DNA of 56,085 nucleotides, taken from contig JAPLES010000082.1 in assembly GCA_026391075.1 (NCBI GenBank), positions 1 through 56,085 on the forward strand. The letters are read 5' to 3'. Origin of the DNA: Bacteroidota bacterium (lineage in GTDB: Bacteria > Bacteroidota > Bacteroidia > Chitinophagales > LD1). Shown here in pieces: positions 16,327-25,441 of the stretch. Numbering within the stretch: the first letter of the stretch is position 1; each line of letters opens with the position of its first letter. A model generated the notes under the pieces. The model was given only the letters and a program-made list of their open reading frames with translations, had not been told where the DNA came from and did not search any database. The translations under genes were made by a program, and so were the position numbers.

Positions 16327-17940
16327 ATGGAAACAGCCGACTACATCATTATTGGTTCGGGATGCACGGGAGCAATGGCTGCACAAACGCTGGTGGAGAA
16401 GGGCGTGCAGGTGCTTATGCTCGATGGAGGAATTACCGATTCTAAATATGCAAGCACAATTCCTGACGATGATTTTTTAAGTGTTCGCAAAAACGAAAAT
16501 GCACAACACGAATTTTTTATAGGAAAAGATTTTGAAGGCATTCCGTTTGGCGATGTGAAAACGGGAGAGCACTTAACACCTCCGCGCAAATTCATGATTG
16601 AAGAAGTCAATCGGTGGATGCCGATGCTGTCAAAAAATTTCTCTCCGTTGGAATCGCTTTCTCTCGGTGGATTAGGAAACGGATGGGGTTTGGGTTGTTG
16701 CGTTTTTTCGAATGAAGAATTAAAAGCAGCGGGTTTAGATACCGCCCGTATGAACTCCGCGTATCAAACCATAGCAAATCGAATCGGCATTAGCGGAACA
16801 AAAGACGATGCAGCACACTACACTGCTTCTTCCCTAAATAACTTAATGCCGTCTATTCATTTCGATTCAAACGGAAAAAATCTTTTTGAGAATTATTCGA
16901 AGAAGAAACAGAAACTGAACAAGCAGGGTTTTTATATGGGCCGTCCTTCTTTGGCTTTGCTTACTCAGGAAAAAGAATCGCGCAAAGCATATCAATATAA
17001 AGACCTCGACTTTTATTGCGACCAGGACAAGAGCGCGTATCGTCCTACGTTTACGGTGGAGGAGTTGAAGAAGAAAAACAATTTCAGTTATCGCGGTGGC
17101 TTGGTGGTTATGAAGTTTGAAGAGGCCGATGGTTTTGTAACAGTTGAATGCAAAGCCATTTACACCAACGAAACCATTTCATTCCGTTGCAAAAAATTGA
17201 TTTTGGCTGCGAGTTGTTTGAGCACTGCACGCATAGTGCTGCGTTCGTTTAATGCGTATGATGTAAAGCTTCCCGTTATTTCAAACCCTTATAGTTATCT
17301 GCCCGCTATTCAACCTTACCTTCTGGGTAAAGATTCCGATGAACGCAAAATAGGTTTCGCGCAGCTTTCTCTTTTTCACGATCCGCAGAAAAATAATTTG
17401 GATGTGGCTATGGGTTCTGTTTACAGTTACCGCTCGCTGATGGCGTTTCATATTTTGAAAGAAACACCAATGGGTGTGAAAGACGCTTACCGCTTTCTGC
17501 AATGGATGATGCCTGCTTTTACTATTGTTGGTTTGTTTCATCCGGAGCGCGGCAGCGAACAGAAATATCTTTCACTTAAAAAAGATGCAGCACAAGTAAG
17601 TGGCGATTCGCTTTCAGTAAATTACGAACAGAATAATGCTGAGCAACAAAAAATAAATGAGAACGAGCGACTGTTCTCTAGCGCGCTTCGACAGCTCAAT
17701 TGTTTTGTGCTTAAGAAAATAAACCCCGGCAATGGTTCTGGCATTCACTATGCAGGCACTTTGCCTTTTGCCGAAACCAATGCGCGATTCACTATTCATA
17801 GCAATGGTTTATTGGGTGACACCAAAAATGTTTTTGTTGCAGATGGTTCAGGAATAAAATACCTGCCGGGTAAAGGGCTCACGCTTTCGCTGATGGCAAA
17901 TGCGCATAATGTGGCGGATAGTGCTTTAGTAAATCATTAG
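16327..17940 (+). CDS. GMC-type FAD-dependent oxidoreductase
   Basis: A 537-residue flavoenzyme. The N-terminal dinucleotide fold reads IIGSGCTGAMAA (residues 9-20). A GGLGNGWGLG segment near 118 is where GMC enzymes bind the FAD. The C-terminal GMC_oxred_C part has GSGIHYAGTLPF (His probably catalytic) and VADGSGIKYLPGKGLTLSLMANA. This places it among GMC alcohol or sugar oxidoreductases. Its position at the end of a glycosyltransferase operon suggests it oxidises a lipid- or sugar-linked intermediate. The start abuts the previous stop without a gap. Confidence 0.86.
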   Translation: METADYIIIGSGCTGAMAAQTLVEKGVQVLMLDGGITDSKYASTIPDDDFLSVRKNENAQHEFFIGKDFEGIPFGDVKTGEHLTPPRKFMIEEVNRWMPMLSKNFSPLESLSLGGLGNGWGLGCCVFSNEELKAAGLDTARMNSAYQTIANRIGISGTKDDAAHYTASSLNNLMPSIHFDSNGKNLFENYSKKKQKLNKQGFYMGRPSLALLTQEKESRKAYQYKDLDFYCDQDKSAYRPTFTVEELKKKNNFSYRGGLVVMKFEEADGFVTVECKAIYTNETISFRCKKLILAASCLSTARIVLRSFNAYDVKLPVISNPYSYLPAIQPYLLGKDSDERKIGFAQLSLFHDPQKNNLDVAMGSVYSYRSLMAFHILKETPMGVKDAYRFLQWMMPAFTIVGLFHPERGSEQKYLSLKKDAAQVSGDSLSVNYEQNNAEQQKINENERLFSSALRQLNCFVLKKINPGNGSGIHYAGTLPFAETNARFTIHSNGLLGDTKNVFVADGSGIKYLPGKGLTLSLMANAHNVADSALVNH

Positions 17941-17954
17941 ATTCAGAAATCATT

Positions 17955-18026
17955 ACACAAAGACACAAAGACGCGAATTGTAAAACCTATCTATGGTTTT
18001 TCTTCGTGGCTTTGCGCCTTAGTGTT
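17955..18026. repeat. CACAAAGACACAAAG-type inverted intergenic repeat
   Basis: 17955-17975 (ACACAAAGACACAAAGACGCG) faces 18002-18026, which read in reverse gives AACACTAAGGCGCAAAGCCACGAAG. Between them AAAACC/GGTTTT (17982-17987, 17995-18000) forms a small hairpin with a T-run. The whole region lies between convergent genes and can act as a terminator. Confidence 0.7.
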
Positions 18027-18040
18027 AATTGAATTTTGAA

Positions 18041-18697
18041 TTAATTACTAAAAACGTAGCGGAGGATATTCGCGCCCATCTTTAACGCTTTCTCACGCAC
18101 CTCAGTTGGGTCTTTGTGCACGCTCTGGTCTTCCCATCCATCGCCTAAATCACATTCATAAGTATAAAGCGCTACCAATCTTCCTTCATGGAATAATCCA
18201 AAAGCCTGTGGAGGTGTGCCATCGTGTTCATGAATTTTAGGAAGACCGTTTGCGAAATCAAACTTTTGATGAAACACAGGATGCGAAAACGGAAGTTCAA
18301 TTAGTTTGCTGCCGGGGAAAAGCTTTTCGAGTTGAACGCGAATGAATTTATCCATGCCGTAATTATCATCGGCATGAAGAAAACCACCACCAATTAAATA
18401 TGCCCGCAGATTATCTAATTCCTGTTCGTTGAACACTACATTGCCGTGACCCGTCATATGTACAAAAGGATAGTTGAACAAATCGGCACTGCCTACTTCC
18501 ACCGTTGGAATATCGGTTTCAATATTCATGTTCAAATTCTGATTGCAGTATTTGGCAAGATTGGGCAAAGAAGTAGGATTAGCATACCAGTCGCCACCGC
18601 CATTGTATTTGAGCAGGGCAATCTTTAATGGTTTATCAACGGGAGTAAACGAGGAAGCGAGAACAAAAAAGGAGAAAAGAAAAATTATTTTTTTCAT
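18041..18697 (-). CDS. Secreted DUF4159 protein
   Basis: A 218-residue protein. The signal peptide is at residues 1-18 (FSFFVLASSF). The mature part has the DUF4159 pattern: ALLKYNGGGDWYANPTSLPN, FVHMTGHGNVVF, GGGFLHADDNYG, LPFSHPVFH and YTYECDLGDGWED. Conserved His, Asp and Gly residues suggest a glutamine-amidotransferase-like or small-molecule-binding fold, but no activity is known. It is followed by the RsmE gene upstream on the same strand with a 15-bp gap, so the two are likely co-transcribed. Confidence 0.88.
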   Translation of the reverse strand: MKKIIFLFSFFVLASSFTPVDKPLKIALLKYNGGGDWYANPTSLPNLAKYCNQNLNMNIETDIPTVEVGSADLFNYPFVHMTGHGNVVFNEQELDNLRAYLIGGGFLHADDNYGMDKFIRVQLEKLFPGSKLIELPFSHPVFHQKFDFANGLPKIHEHDGTPPQAFGLFHEGRLVALYTYECDLGDGWEDQSVHKDPTEVREKALKMGANILRYVFSN

Positions 18698-18712
18698 TGA
18701 AAAGCTAAACTA

Positions 18713-19417
18713 TTATTCGTTCGCCAAATTAAAAACCGAAGCGGCAAATATACCAGCGGTTTCTAAACGCAAGCGGCTCTTACCGAGCGATACCGTTTCA
18801 AATTCATGCTTTGCTGCCAACAAAACTTCTTCTTTATTAAAATCACCTTCGGGGCCAATCATTATTACAGCATCAAAGTTTCCTTGGTAAGCATTTTTTA
18901 AATGAACAGCTTTTTCATCGCAGTAGGCAATGTATTTCTGCGCGGTGTTTTTTTGTCGCGCCAAAAACTCTTCCACCTTGAGCACGGGGTTAAGCACGGG
19001 TAGCGTTAGTTTTAAACTTTGTTTGCAGGCGCCAAGTAAAATTTTCTCAATTCTATCGGCACGCAGTTCTTTGCGCTCGCTGTGTTTGCACAGCAGCGGG
19101 GTAATTTCATTTACACCAATCTCCGTTGCTTTTTCGACAAACCATTCGAAGCGCTCGATATTTTTTGGCGGAGCAATAGCGATATGAAGTTTAGGTTTAT
19201 TACTCTCATCCTTTTGCCTGAGGCGCACCACATGCACCATTACTTCATTTTTGCTGATGCTTTGAATGCGCGCATCAAACAAATTTCCGCGGCCGTCAAA
19301 AACAAAAAGCTCTTCTCCTTCGCGCTTGCGCAATACGTTAGCTATGTGGCGCGACTCGGTTTCGTCAAGAGCGCTATATTCATCAAGGTTAGCGAGGGGG
19401 CAGTAGAAGATGTTCAT
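18713..19417 (-). CDS. rsmE: 16S rRNA m3U1498 methyltransferase RsmE
   Basis: SPOUT-class SAM-dependent methyltransferase for the N3 of U1498 in 16S rRNA. The N-terminal PUA-like domain (residues 1-70) includes ESRHIANVLRKREGEEL. The trefoil-knot domain has FEWFVEKATEIGV, IGPEGDF and LGKSRLRLETA, all canonical. At 234 residues its length is normal and no oddity is seen. It is upstream of, and likely co-transcribed with, the DUF4159 gene. Confidence 0.95.
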   Translation of the reverse strand: MNIFYCPLANLDEYSALDETESRHIANVLRKREGEELFVFDGRGNLFDARIQSISKNEVMVHVVRLRQKDESNKPKLHIAIAPPKNIERFEWFVEKATEIGVNEITPLLCKHSERKELRADRIEKILLGACKQSLKLTLPVLNPVLKVEEFLARQKNTAQKYIAYCDEKAVHLKNAYQGNFDAVIMIGPEGDFNKEEVLLAAKHEFETVSLGKSRLRLETAGIFAASVFNLANE

Positions 19418-19421
19418 GAAG

Positions 19422-19429
19422 CGAAATTA
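19422..19429 (-). promoter_or_regulatory. -7 element TAATTTCG before rsmE
   Basis: On the minus strand TAATTTCG (consensus TAnnTTTG with one change) is followed by CTTC and the ATG. It overlaps the end of the PorE-like gene. Spacing suggests a leader of very few bases. Confidence 0.4.
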
Positions 19430-19431
19430 TT

Positions 19432-21588
19432 TTAATCAAACTTCACTACCTTAAATTCTGTTCTGCGGTTTACTGAATGTTCGGCATCAGAGCATTCTAC
19501 TTTATCTGTGCAACTATTTTTTAATTTTTCTTCCCCAAAACCTATAGCTATCAAATGCGTTTTGTCAACACCATTTGAAGCCAAATATTCTACACAGGCG
19601 TTGGCGCGAAAAGCAGATAACATATAGTTGTATTTTGCTTTCCCACGGCTGTCGGTGTAGGAACTCATTTCCACTTCAAGAGCAGTATTGCTTTTCATTA
19701 TCCCTGCCACTTTATCCAATTCTTTTTTAGCCGCTCCATTGAGTTCCCAACTGTTGTAATCAAAATAAATACTAGGCAAATCAAAAGACAAGGTACTAAT
19801 GGTATAGGTAAGCATTACATTTTCGTTCAACGGCTTAGCCTCAGCAGAATCCGCAGTAGAAATTGTTTTTACAAACTTATCGAAAGAGCCATCTTCAGTA
19901 GTTAATGGTTTTGTCACTTTCAAATCGTATTCATGATCTGTGTACAAATCAAATTTAGTCTTGCCATTTACATCACTTTTTTGCTCCATAGCTTCGCCTG
20001 TTTGTTTGTCAATTACAAATACAGTTGCTCCTTGCAATTTGTTCCCATCTTGCTGTGAAACATCAACTATTAAATCAATTCCTCCTTTTGGCTCAAGTAA
20101 AATTATTTCGCTTTCGTTTTTTGATGAACTTACATTGATAGTGTTTTTAGATTTTCCATAGCCGTTTTTATCGGCTTCTATTTGATAGATGCTACCTGCA
20201 TTCATATTGAAACAGAAATCGCCTTTCAAATTTGTTTTGCCCTTGATGGAATCACCAGTTGACGAAATAGCAACCAAATTTACATCGGGCACTCCCGCTT
20301 TAGTTTTGGCATCTACCACTGTTCCGCAAATGCTTTCTGCTTTCTTAACGAACTTGTAAATATCATCATCACCTAAACCACCGGGGCGGTTAGAAACGAT
20401 AAAACCATTCTTGCCTGTTTCATCACTGACATAACCAAAATCATCTTGAGCTGTATTAAGAGGAGCCCCTACATTTTGAACGTTACTAAATTTATTGCCC
20501 GATGCATTTGCCGAATAAATATCCAAGCCGCCTAACCCAACACGCGAATCACTTGCAAAGTAGAGGCTACCGTCATAACCAATTGAAGGAAACATTTCTC
20601 TACCTGGGGTATTTATTTCTTTTCCTAAGTTCACAGGATTCTCCCATGTAGTTCCGTTTTTTACAGAAACATAAACATCCGTTTCACCAAAACCATTTGG
20701 CATATCGCTGATGAAATAAAGTCTATTGCCATCCTTTGAAAGTGCCGGATGCGCAGCATTGTAATCGGCACTGTTGAACGGCAGCGATTGAATATTTGTC
20801 CATCCTTTTTTCTCTGTCCAATCAGCATGATACAAACCAAGTCTGCGAATGTGGTCAGCGCCTTTCTTCTTGTAATTAGTACGCGTGAAAAACATTTCTT
20901 TCCCATCGGCACTGAAAGTAGCGGGACCTTCATTCAATCTGCGATTGATTCTTCTTTTCAGCTTTTCAGCAGGCAATACATCGCCCGGTGTGCCGGGTTT
21001 TATTCCATACAAATCATAATAACCTCTACCGCTCCAGAGGTCAGAAATTTTTATGCCGCTTCCTTCGCCACGATTCGAAGCGTAAATCATTCCTCCAATC
21101 CAATAGGCCGGGCCAATATCGGAAGCATTTGAATTTTCTGGGATATTGCTGATTTCGTACGTTTTCAAATCAGTTAACAACGGCTTTACATCCTCAGCAA
21201 ATTTTTTGAATTCAATGGCACGCGAATCTAAAGGGGAAGCAAGAGCAAAATTTTTATACACTTTTCCTGCTTCGTCATACTTACCATTGATACGAAGCAT
21301 TTGCCCCAAATAAAATTTATTAATTGGAGCCGAATTCGGATTTGCCACTATTGATTTGTAAACCGCCTCTGCACTTACATAATCTTCTTCCATCATCAAC
21401 GCCATCCCCAATTTCTGCATAGCAGCAGTGTCATTGGCATTAAGGTCAGCCGCTTTTTTGTAACTGGCTGCAGCTTTCTCAAAGCGGAAATTGCTCATTT
21501 GGTGGTCGCCTTGCTCAATAAATTCTTGCGCATACAGCGAAAGACTAAGGCAAGTTAAAATGAGCAGAACCGAAAATATATTCTTCAT
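19432..21588 (-). CDS. PorE-like TPR/beta-propeller/OmpA-family outer-membrane protein
   Basis: A 718-residue exported protein. The order is: signal peptide (1-21), TPR-like helices (about 25-130), a PD40/WD40-like propeller (about 160-420), a CarboxypepD_reg-type module with SICGTVVDAKTKAGVPDV (about 425-495), a second beta module, and an OmpA-like C-terminal domain (about 610-718, IYFDYNSWELNGAAKKEL, SVNRRTEFKV). This four-domain layout is the one reported for PorE of the type IX secretion system, which binds peptidoglycan via the OmpA domain. It is 26 bp downstream of a PorP-family gene, as is usual for PorP/SprF-OmpA pairs. PorE itself or a paralogue cannot be separated here. Confidence 0.85.
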   Translation of the reverse strand: MKNIFSVLLILTCLSLSLYAQEFIEQGDHQMSNFRFEKAAASYKKAADLNANDTAAMQKLGMALMMEEDYVSAEAVYKSIVANPNSAPINKFYLGQMLRINGKYDEAGKVYKNFALASPLDSRAIEFKKFAEDVKPLLTDLKTYEISNIPENSNASDIGPAYWIGGMIYASNRGEGSGIKISDLWSGRGYYDLYGIKPGTPGDVLPAEKLKRRINRRLNEGPATFSADGKEMFFTRTNYKKKGADHIRRLGLYHADWTEKKGWTNIQSLPFNSADYNAAHPALSKDGNRLYFISDMPNGFGETDVYVSVKNGTTWENPVNLGKEINTPGREMFPSIGYDGSLYFASDSRVGLGGLDIYSANASGNKFSNVQNVGAPLNTAQDDFGYVSDETGKNGFIVSNRPGGLGDDDIYKFVKKAESICGTVVDAKTKAGVPDVNLVAISSTGDSIKGKTNLKGDFCFNMNAGSIYQIEADKNGYGKSKNTINVSSSKNESEIILLEPKGGIDLIVDVSQQDGNKLQGATVFVIDKQTGEAMEQKSDVNGKTKFDLYTDHEYDLKVTKPLTTEDGSFDKFVKTISTADSAEAKPLNENVMLTYTISTLSFDLPSIYFDYNSWELNGAAKKELDKVAGIMKSNTALEVEMSSYTDSRGKAKYNYMLSAFRANACVEYLASNGVDKTHLIAIGFGEEKLKNSCTDKVECSDAEHSVNRRTEFKVVKFD

Positions 21589-21614
21589 AAAATGTTTTAG
21601 GAAATAAGTTTCTC

Positions 21615-22565
21615 TCAGAAATATTTCACCTGTCGTGGACTTACAATTTTTGCTTTGCTGAAATCGAAATCGAAACTTGCCATTACTTCGTGAGTACCCG
21701 ATGTATATTTATTGAGCGATGAAACCGTAAGGTCGTAGCAATACCCAATGCGTAGTTGCTTAGTTACGTTTGCCGCCAGCATAAAGCTGTAAGAATCGTT
21801 CAAACGATAACCCGCACCGAGCCAGATTCTGTCAACGAAAATAAAAGCCACATTGAAATCGAAAGTGATAGGCGCATGAACAGGCACATATTTCATAAGC
21901 ACCGAAGGAACAAACTTCACTTTTTTACCAATGCTAAAAACATATCCACCCGTAAAAAGTAAATGATAATACTGTCGTGCAACGTTGGTAGAAAGTGAAA
22001 AAGCAGAATTGCCACCGTTTAGTTTGTTAGCCAGAATATGCGGTAGCGAAACGCCTACGAAAAATTTATCGCTGTAAGCATAAATACCAAACCCAACGTT
22101 AGGCACCCATCTATTAATATCGTTTCCGGCAAAGTTCGGGTCGTTAGGTTCGGCAGTAGCCACATCATTCAAATTACTTCTATAGTTGGTAACCCCTGCT
22201 GAAATGCCGATGCATAGACGCACTTTTTTTTTCTTGCCAATAGGAATGCGATAAGCAAAATCGGCATTGACCGAATGTGTTTGCATAACACCAATGCGGT
22301 CGTAACTGTAAATCATGCCCACACCAATTTTATCATTTTTTAAAGGAGAGTGAATAGCAAACGAACCCGATTGCGGCATGCCGGGCATTTTCACCCATTG
22401 CGCGCGGTAAATTGCCATGGTGTTCATCACATCGTGACTGCCAGCATAAGCAGGATTGATATACAACCCGTTGAAACGATACATACTGTACTCAGCATCC
22501 TGCTGTGCAAAGGAAAAACCAATGAAGGTGAAAGTGAAGAAGATAGAAAGTAAAAATTTCCTCAT
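21615..22565 (-). CDS. PorP/SprF-family type IX secretion membrane protein
   Basis: A 316-residue outer-membrane beta-barrel with a signal peptide (1-20). The family signature is near the start: QDAEYSMYRFNGLYINPAYAGS, followed by YRAQWVKMPG and amphipathic strands to the C-terminus. PorP/SprF proteins either attach the PorK/N/L/M machine or serve as partner for one surface cargo. It heads an operon with the PorE-like gene. Confidence 0.92.
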   Translation of the reverse strand: MRKFLLSIFFTFTFIGFSFAQQDAEYSMYRFNGLYINPAYAGSHDVMNTMAIYRAQWVKMPGMPQSGSFAIHSPLKNDKIGVGMIYSYDRIGVMQTHSVNADFAYRIPIGKKKKVRLCIGISAGVTNYRSNLNDVATAEPNDPNFAGNDINRWVPNVGFGIYAYSDKFFVGVSLPHILANKLNGGNSAFSLSTNVARQYYHLLFTGGYVFSIGKKVKFVPSVLMKYVPVHAPITFDFNVAFIFVDRIWLGAGYRLNDSYSFMLAANVTKQLRIGYCYDLTVSSLNKYTSGTHEVMASFDFDFSKAKIVSPRQVKYF

Positions 22566-22584
22566 ACTGCTATTTGAAACCGAA

Positions 22585-22592
22585 CAAAGATA
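22585..22592 (-). promoter_or_regulatory. -7 element TATCTTTG before the PorP-like gene
   Basis: The minus-strand TATCTTTG is an exact TAnnTTTG match, 19 bp before the ATG. No convincing TTTG -33 box is present at the expected distance. Confidence 0.45.
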
Positions 22593-22655
22593 AACGCAGA
22601 AAATTGAGAGCGAAAAAAATTATCGACAACGCGCGCCTAAATCGTTTTAAGTGGA

Positions 22656-22687
22656 TTGCGAAAGAGTTGTTCAGAAACTTATTTTTG
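22656..22687 (+). promoter_or_regulatory. Promoter candidate for hisS
   Basis: TTG (22656-22658), then 21 bases, then TATTTTTG (22680-22687), an exact TAnnTTTG match. The ATG of hisS follows four bases later, so transcription from this site would start at or next to the start codon. Confidence 0.4.
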
Positions 22688-22691
22688 AGCC

Positions 22692-24047
22692 ATGAGTGAA
22701 GTGAGAAAAATAAAACCTTCTTTAAGTAAAGGCACCCGCGATTTTTTGCCGAGCGAAGTAGCCAAGCGCAATTATATTTTCAACACAATTAAGAGCGTGT
22801 TGCGCAAATATGGTTTTGAAGAAATTGAAACACCTGCCATTGAAAAGTTAGAAACCCTCACCGGAAAATATGGTGAAGAAGGTGATAAATTGTTGTTTAA
22901 AATTTTGAATAGCGGAGACTATTTAAGTGAAATAAGAAGTAAGAAAACTGAAATAGCGAGTTTAACATCACAGGAAATTACTCCCATGATTTCGGAAAAA
23001 GGTTTGCGCTATGATTTAACGGTTCCACTGGCGCGGTATGTGGTGCAACATCAGGATGATTTAGCTTTCCCTTTTAAACGATTTCATATTGGACCTGTTT
23101 GGAGAGCTGATAGACCGCAGAAAGGACGCTATCAGGAATTTTATCAGTGCGATGCCGATGTAATTGGAAGTAACTCACTGTTGAATGAAGTAGAGTTGAC
23201 AAAAATTTATTTGGAGGTTTATGAAAAACTTGGAATACAAGTTTCTTTACGAATGAATAGCCGAAAAATTCTTGAAGCGTTGGCTGAGTATGCTTCTTGC
23301 AAGGAGTTACTTACTGAGATTACGGTAGTCATTGACAAGCTTGATAAAATTGGAATCGAAGGAGTGAAAAACGAATTGAGCAAACTGAATCTTTCAGCGG
23401 AACAGCAGCAAAAAATTTCTTCGCTGCTTCAAACAAAATCTTTAGAAGAACTAACTGCTGTTTTCGAAAATATTGAAATAGGCAAAAAAGGAATTGAGGA
23501 ATTGAATTTTGTTTTCAAAAACACGACAGCGCAAAATTTAGTTTTTGATATTACACTGGCCAGAGGGTTGAACTATTACACGGGCGTTATTTGGGAAGTC
23601 GTATTTTCTCAATCTACCATAGGCTCGCTGGGCGGTGGCGGTCGTTATGATAATTTGACTGAAATGTTTGGTGGGCAGAATATGAGTGGAGTGGGTATTT
23701 CATTCGGCATTGAGCGCATATACGATGTCCTTGAAGAGCTACAACTCTTTCCTGAAAATATTACACAGGGAGTAAAAGTATTGTTCGTGCCGCGCGAAGA
23801 ATCAGTTGAAGAATTTACCTTTCAACAGGTTCAGATGTTGCGCGATGCAGGAATACCTGCCGAAATTTTTCTGGGCAATGTAAAGAAGCAGAAGCAATTC
23901 AATTATGTAGAGCAAAAGCACATTGCTTACATAGTAGAAATTGGCGGTAACGAAGTTGAATCGGGCAGGTTCCGGTTGCGCAATTCTCAAACCCGCGACA
24001 CGGAACAAGACCTCACCATAAGCGATATAATCAGTCGCCTGTCCTAG
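22692..24047 (+). CDS. hisS: Histidyl-tRNA synthetase
   Basis: Class II aminoacyl-tRNA synthetase charging tRNA-His. Motif 1 region GTRDFLPSEVAKRNYIF is at the start, motif 2 RYDLTVPLARYV and FHIGPVWRADRPQKGRYQEFYQCD about residue 100-150, and the histidine-binding ARGLNYYTGV plus motif 3 GVGISFGIERI later. The C-terminal anticodon-binding domain occupies about 355-451. Length (451) is normal. It diverges from the PorP-like gene. Confidence 0.96.
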   Translation: MSEVRKIKPSLSKGTRDFLPSEVAKRNYIFNTIKSVLRKYGFEEIETPAIEKLETLTGKYGEEGDKLLFKILNSGDYLSEIRSKKTEIASLTSQEITPMISEKGLRYDLTVPLARYVVQHQDDLAFPFKRFHIGPVWRADRPQKGRYQEFYQCDADVIGSNSLLNEVELTKIYLEVYEKLGIQVSLRMNSRKILEALAEYASCKELLTEITVVIDKLDKIGIEGVKNELSKLNLSAEQQQKISSLLQTKSLEELTAVFENIEIGKKGIEELNFVFKNTTAQNLVFDITLARGLNYYTGVIWEVVFSQSTIGSLGGGGRYDNLTEMFGGQNMSGVGISFGIERIYDVLEELQLFPENITQGVKVLFVPREESVEEFTFQQVQMLRDAGIPAEIFLGNVKKQKQFNYVEQKHIAYIVEIGGNEVESGRFRLRNSQTRDTEQDLTISDIISRLS

Positions 24048-24214
24048 AATAATAAGACTGTTAATAAACTATTCTGCAAGATTCTGCGTCTTGGTATAAA
24101 GATTGTTTAAACAAAGACTTGACTTTGGTTCGTCATCCATTTAAATTGCGTTGCATTTTGATCCGAACCACCAGTCGAAACGTAATTTACTAATTGGCAT
24201 TTTTCATCCTGAAC

Positions 24215-25441
24215 ATGAAAAAAATCGGACTTTTATTCTTACTGCTTTCCTTTTTTTCTACCAGCACTTTTGCTAATGTAGGTAAGAAACAAATTCGTTT
24301 GCGCATTCTTGATACGCTCAGCACCGTGTATGACGAAACCAATATTTACCTCGATTTAGGTTCAACATCTGCTTACAGTTATCCTGAAGACGGACAAAAA
24401 ATAGTTGACACTTCTTCAGGAGCTCCTTACATTTATTCTTTCACTTCGAATAACATTCCATGCTTTTCAAACAGCTATGGAAATTTCACTAATCCAGTTT
24501 CCATTCCAATTGGTTTTAGAGTAGGAAGTAGCGGAACTTTCCGTTTTATGACAACGTTCTTAGATAATTTTGATGCTACAAGTATCGTACAATTAGAAGA
24601 TAAAACACTTGGTGTGTTTCACGATTTACGACAAGGCGATTTTGAACTTGCTTTTGCACAAGCCCAAACAGACGATAATCGTTTTGTACTTCATGTTTCG
24701 TATCCGGCAATAATTTCAACCGCAGATGCAGATTGTAACAACACAAACGCAATCATCACCATTACTCAGGATACCAGCATTGTATGGTCGCTTTGCGCTT
24801 TGTATGATGACAGTTTGAATCTACTCAATTCGTTTAGCAACATCAATGGTGTTTTTAATTTCGCTTCGCTAACAGAAGGAAATTACAATCTCGTTTTTGC
24901 ATTTGGAGTTTATACTACTATTTTTCCCGTGTCTGTGAACGGGCATCAGATTGTAGTGGATGCAATGGCTTCTAAATATTACGCAGCTGTGGATGAGAGC
25001 ATACATTTTTCTGTTCTTGCTTCTCATGCCAACCATTTTGTTTGGGATTTTGGCGATGGAACTTTAATTACCGGTGTTGCTAATACTGATAATTATTATC
25101 CCACTGCCGGTGAGTATCTGGTAACTATTACCTGTTCAAATAATTACGGTTGTTCAGCAATGGATACTTTCAGTGTATTTATTGCAGCATCAACCGGAGT
25201 ACCTACACTAAGCGATAATGCTATTTCCATAAATGCAAAAGGCAAAAGCATTACCATTTTAAACAGAAGCCAGGAAGAGTTGACTTTTCAACTTTTCAAT
25301 ACAGCAGGAAGTTTGCTGGATAGCAGAATGATTACAACTCCAACTTCTGATATCAATTTACCTTCCCTAACATCCGGTTTGTATATCCTGCAATTGAAAA
25401 GCACCAACGGAAATTTGACGAAGAAAATTTTCTTTAATTAA
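24215..25441 (+). CDS. T9SS-sorted protein with PKD domain
   Basis: A 408-residue secreted protein. It has a signal peptide (1-20), a beta-rich N-terminal region, a PKD domain (about 260-325, FVWDFGDGTLITG), and a C-terminal type A sorting domain. The tail reads FQLFNTAGSLLDSRM then LPSLTSGLYILQLKSTNG and KIFFN, the T9SS pattern that is cleaved on export. The start at 24215 (MKKIGLLFLL) is chosen over an in-frame TTG seven codons before. Cargo function is unknown; a surface or extracellular role is inferred. It could use the T9SS components encoded by 19432-22565. Confidence 0.88.
   Translation: MKKIGLLFLLLSFFSTSTFANVGKKQIRLRILDTLSTVYDETNIYLDLGSTSAYSYPEDGQKIVDTSSGAPYIYSFTSNNIPCFSNSYGNFTNPVSIPIGFRVGSSGTFRFMTTFLDNFDATSIVQLEDKTLGVFHDLRQGDFELAFAQAQTDDNRFVLHVSYPAIISTADADCNNTNAIITITQDTSIVWSLCALYDDSLNLLNSFSNINGVFNFASLTEGNYNLVFAFGVYTTIFPVSVNGHQIVVDAMASKYYAAVDESIHFSVLASHANHFVWDFGDGTLITGVANTDNYYPTAGEYLVTITCSNNYGCSAMDTFSVFIAASTGVPTLSDNAISINAKGKSITILNRSQEELTFQLFNTAGSLLDSRMITTPTSDINLPSLTSGLYILQLKSTNGNLTKKIFFN

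Noticed and set aside
24048-24214. Possible tRNA or small RNA in the gap after hisS
   Set aside because: No cloverleaf, T-arm (GTTCGAnTC) or CCA-adjacent stem can be drawn.
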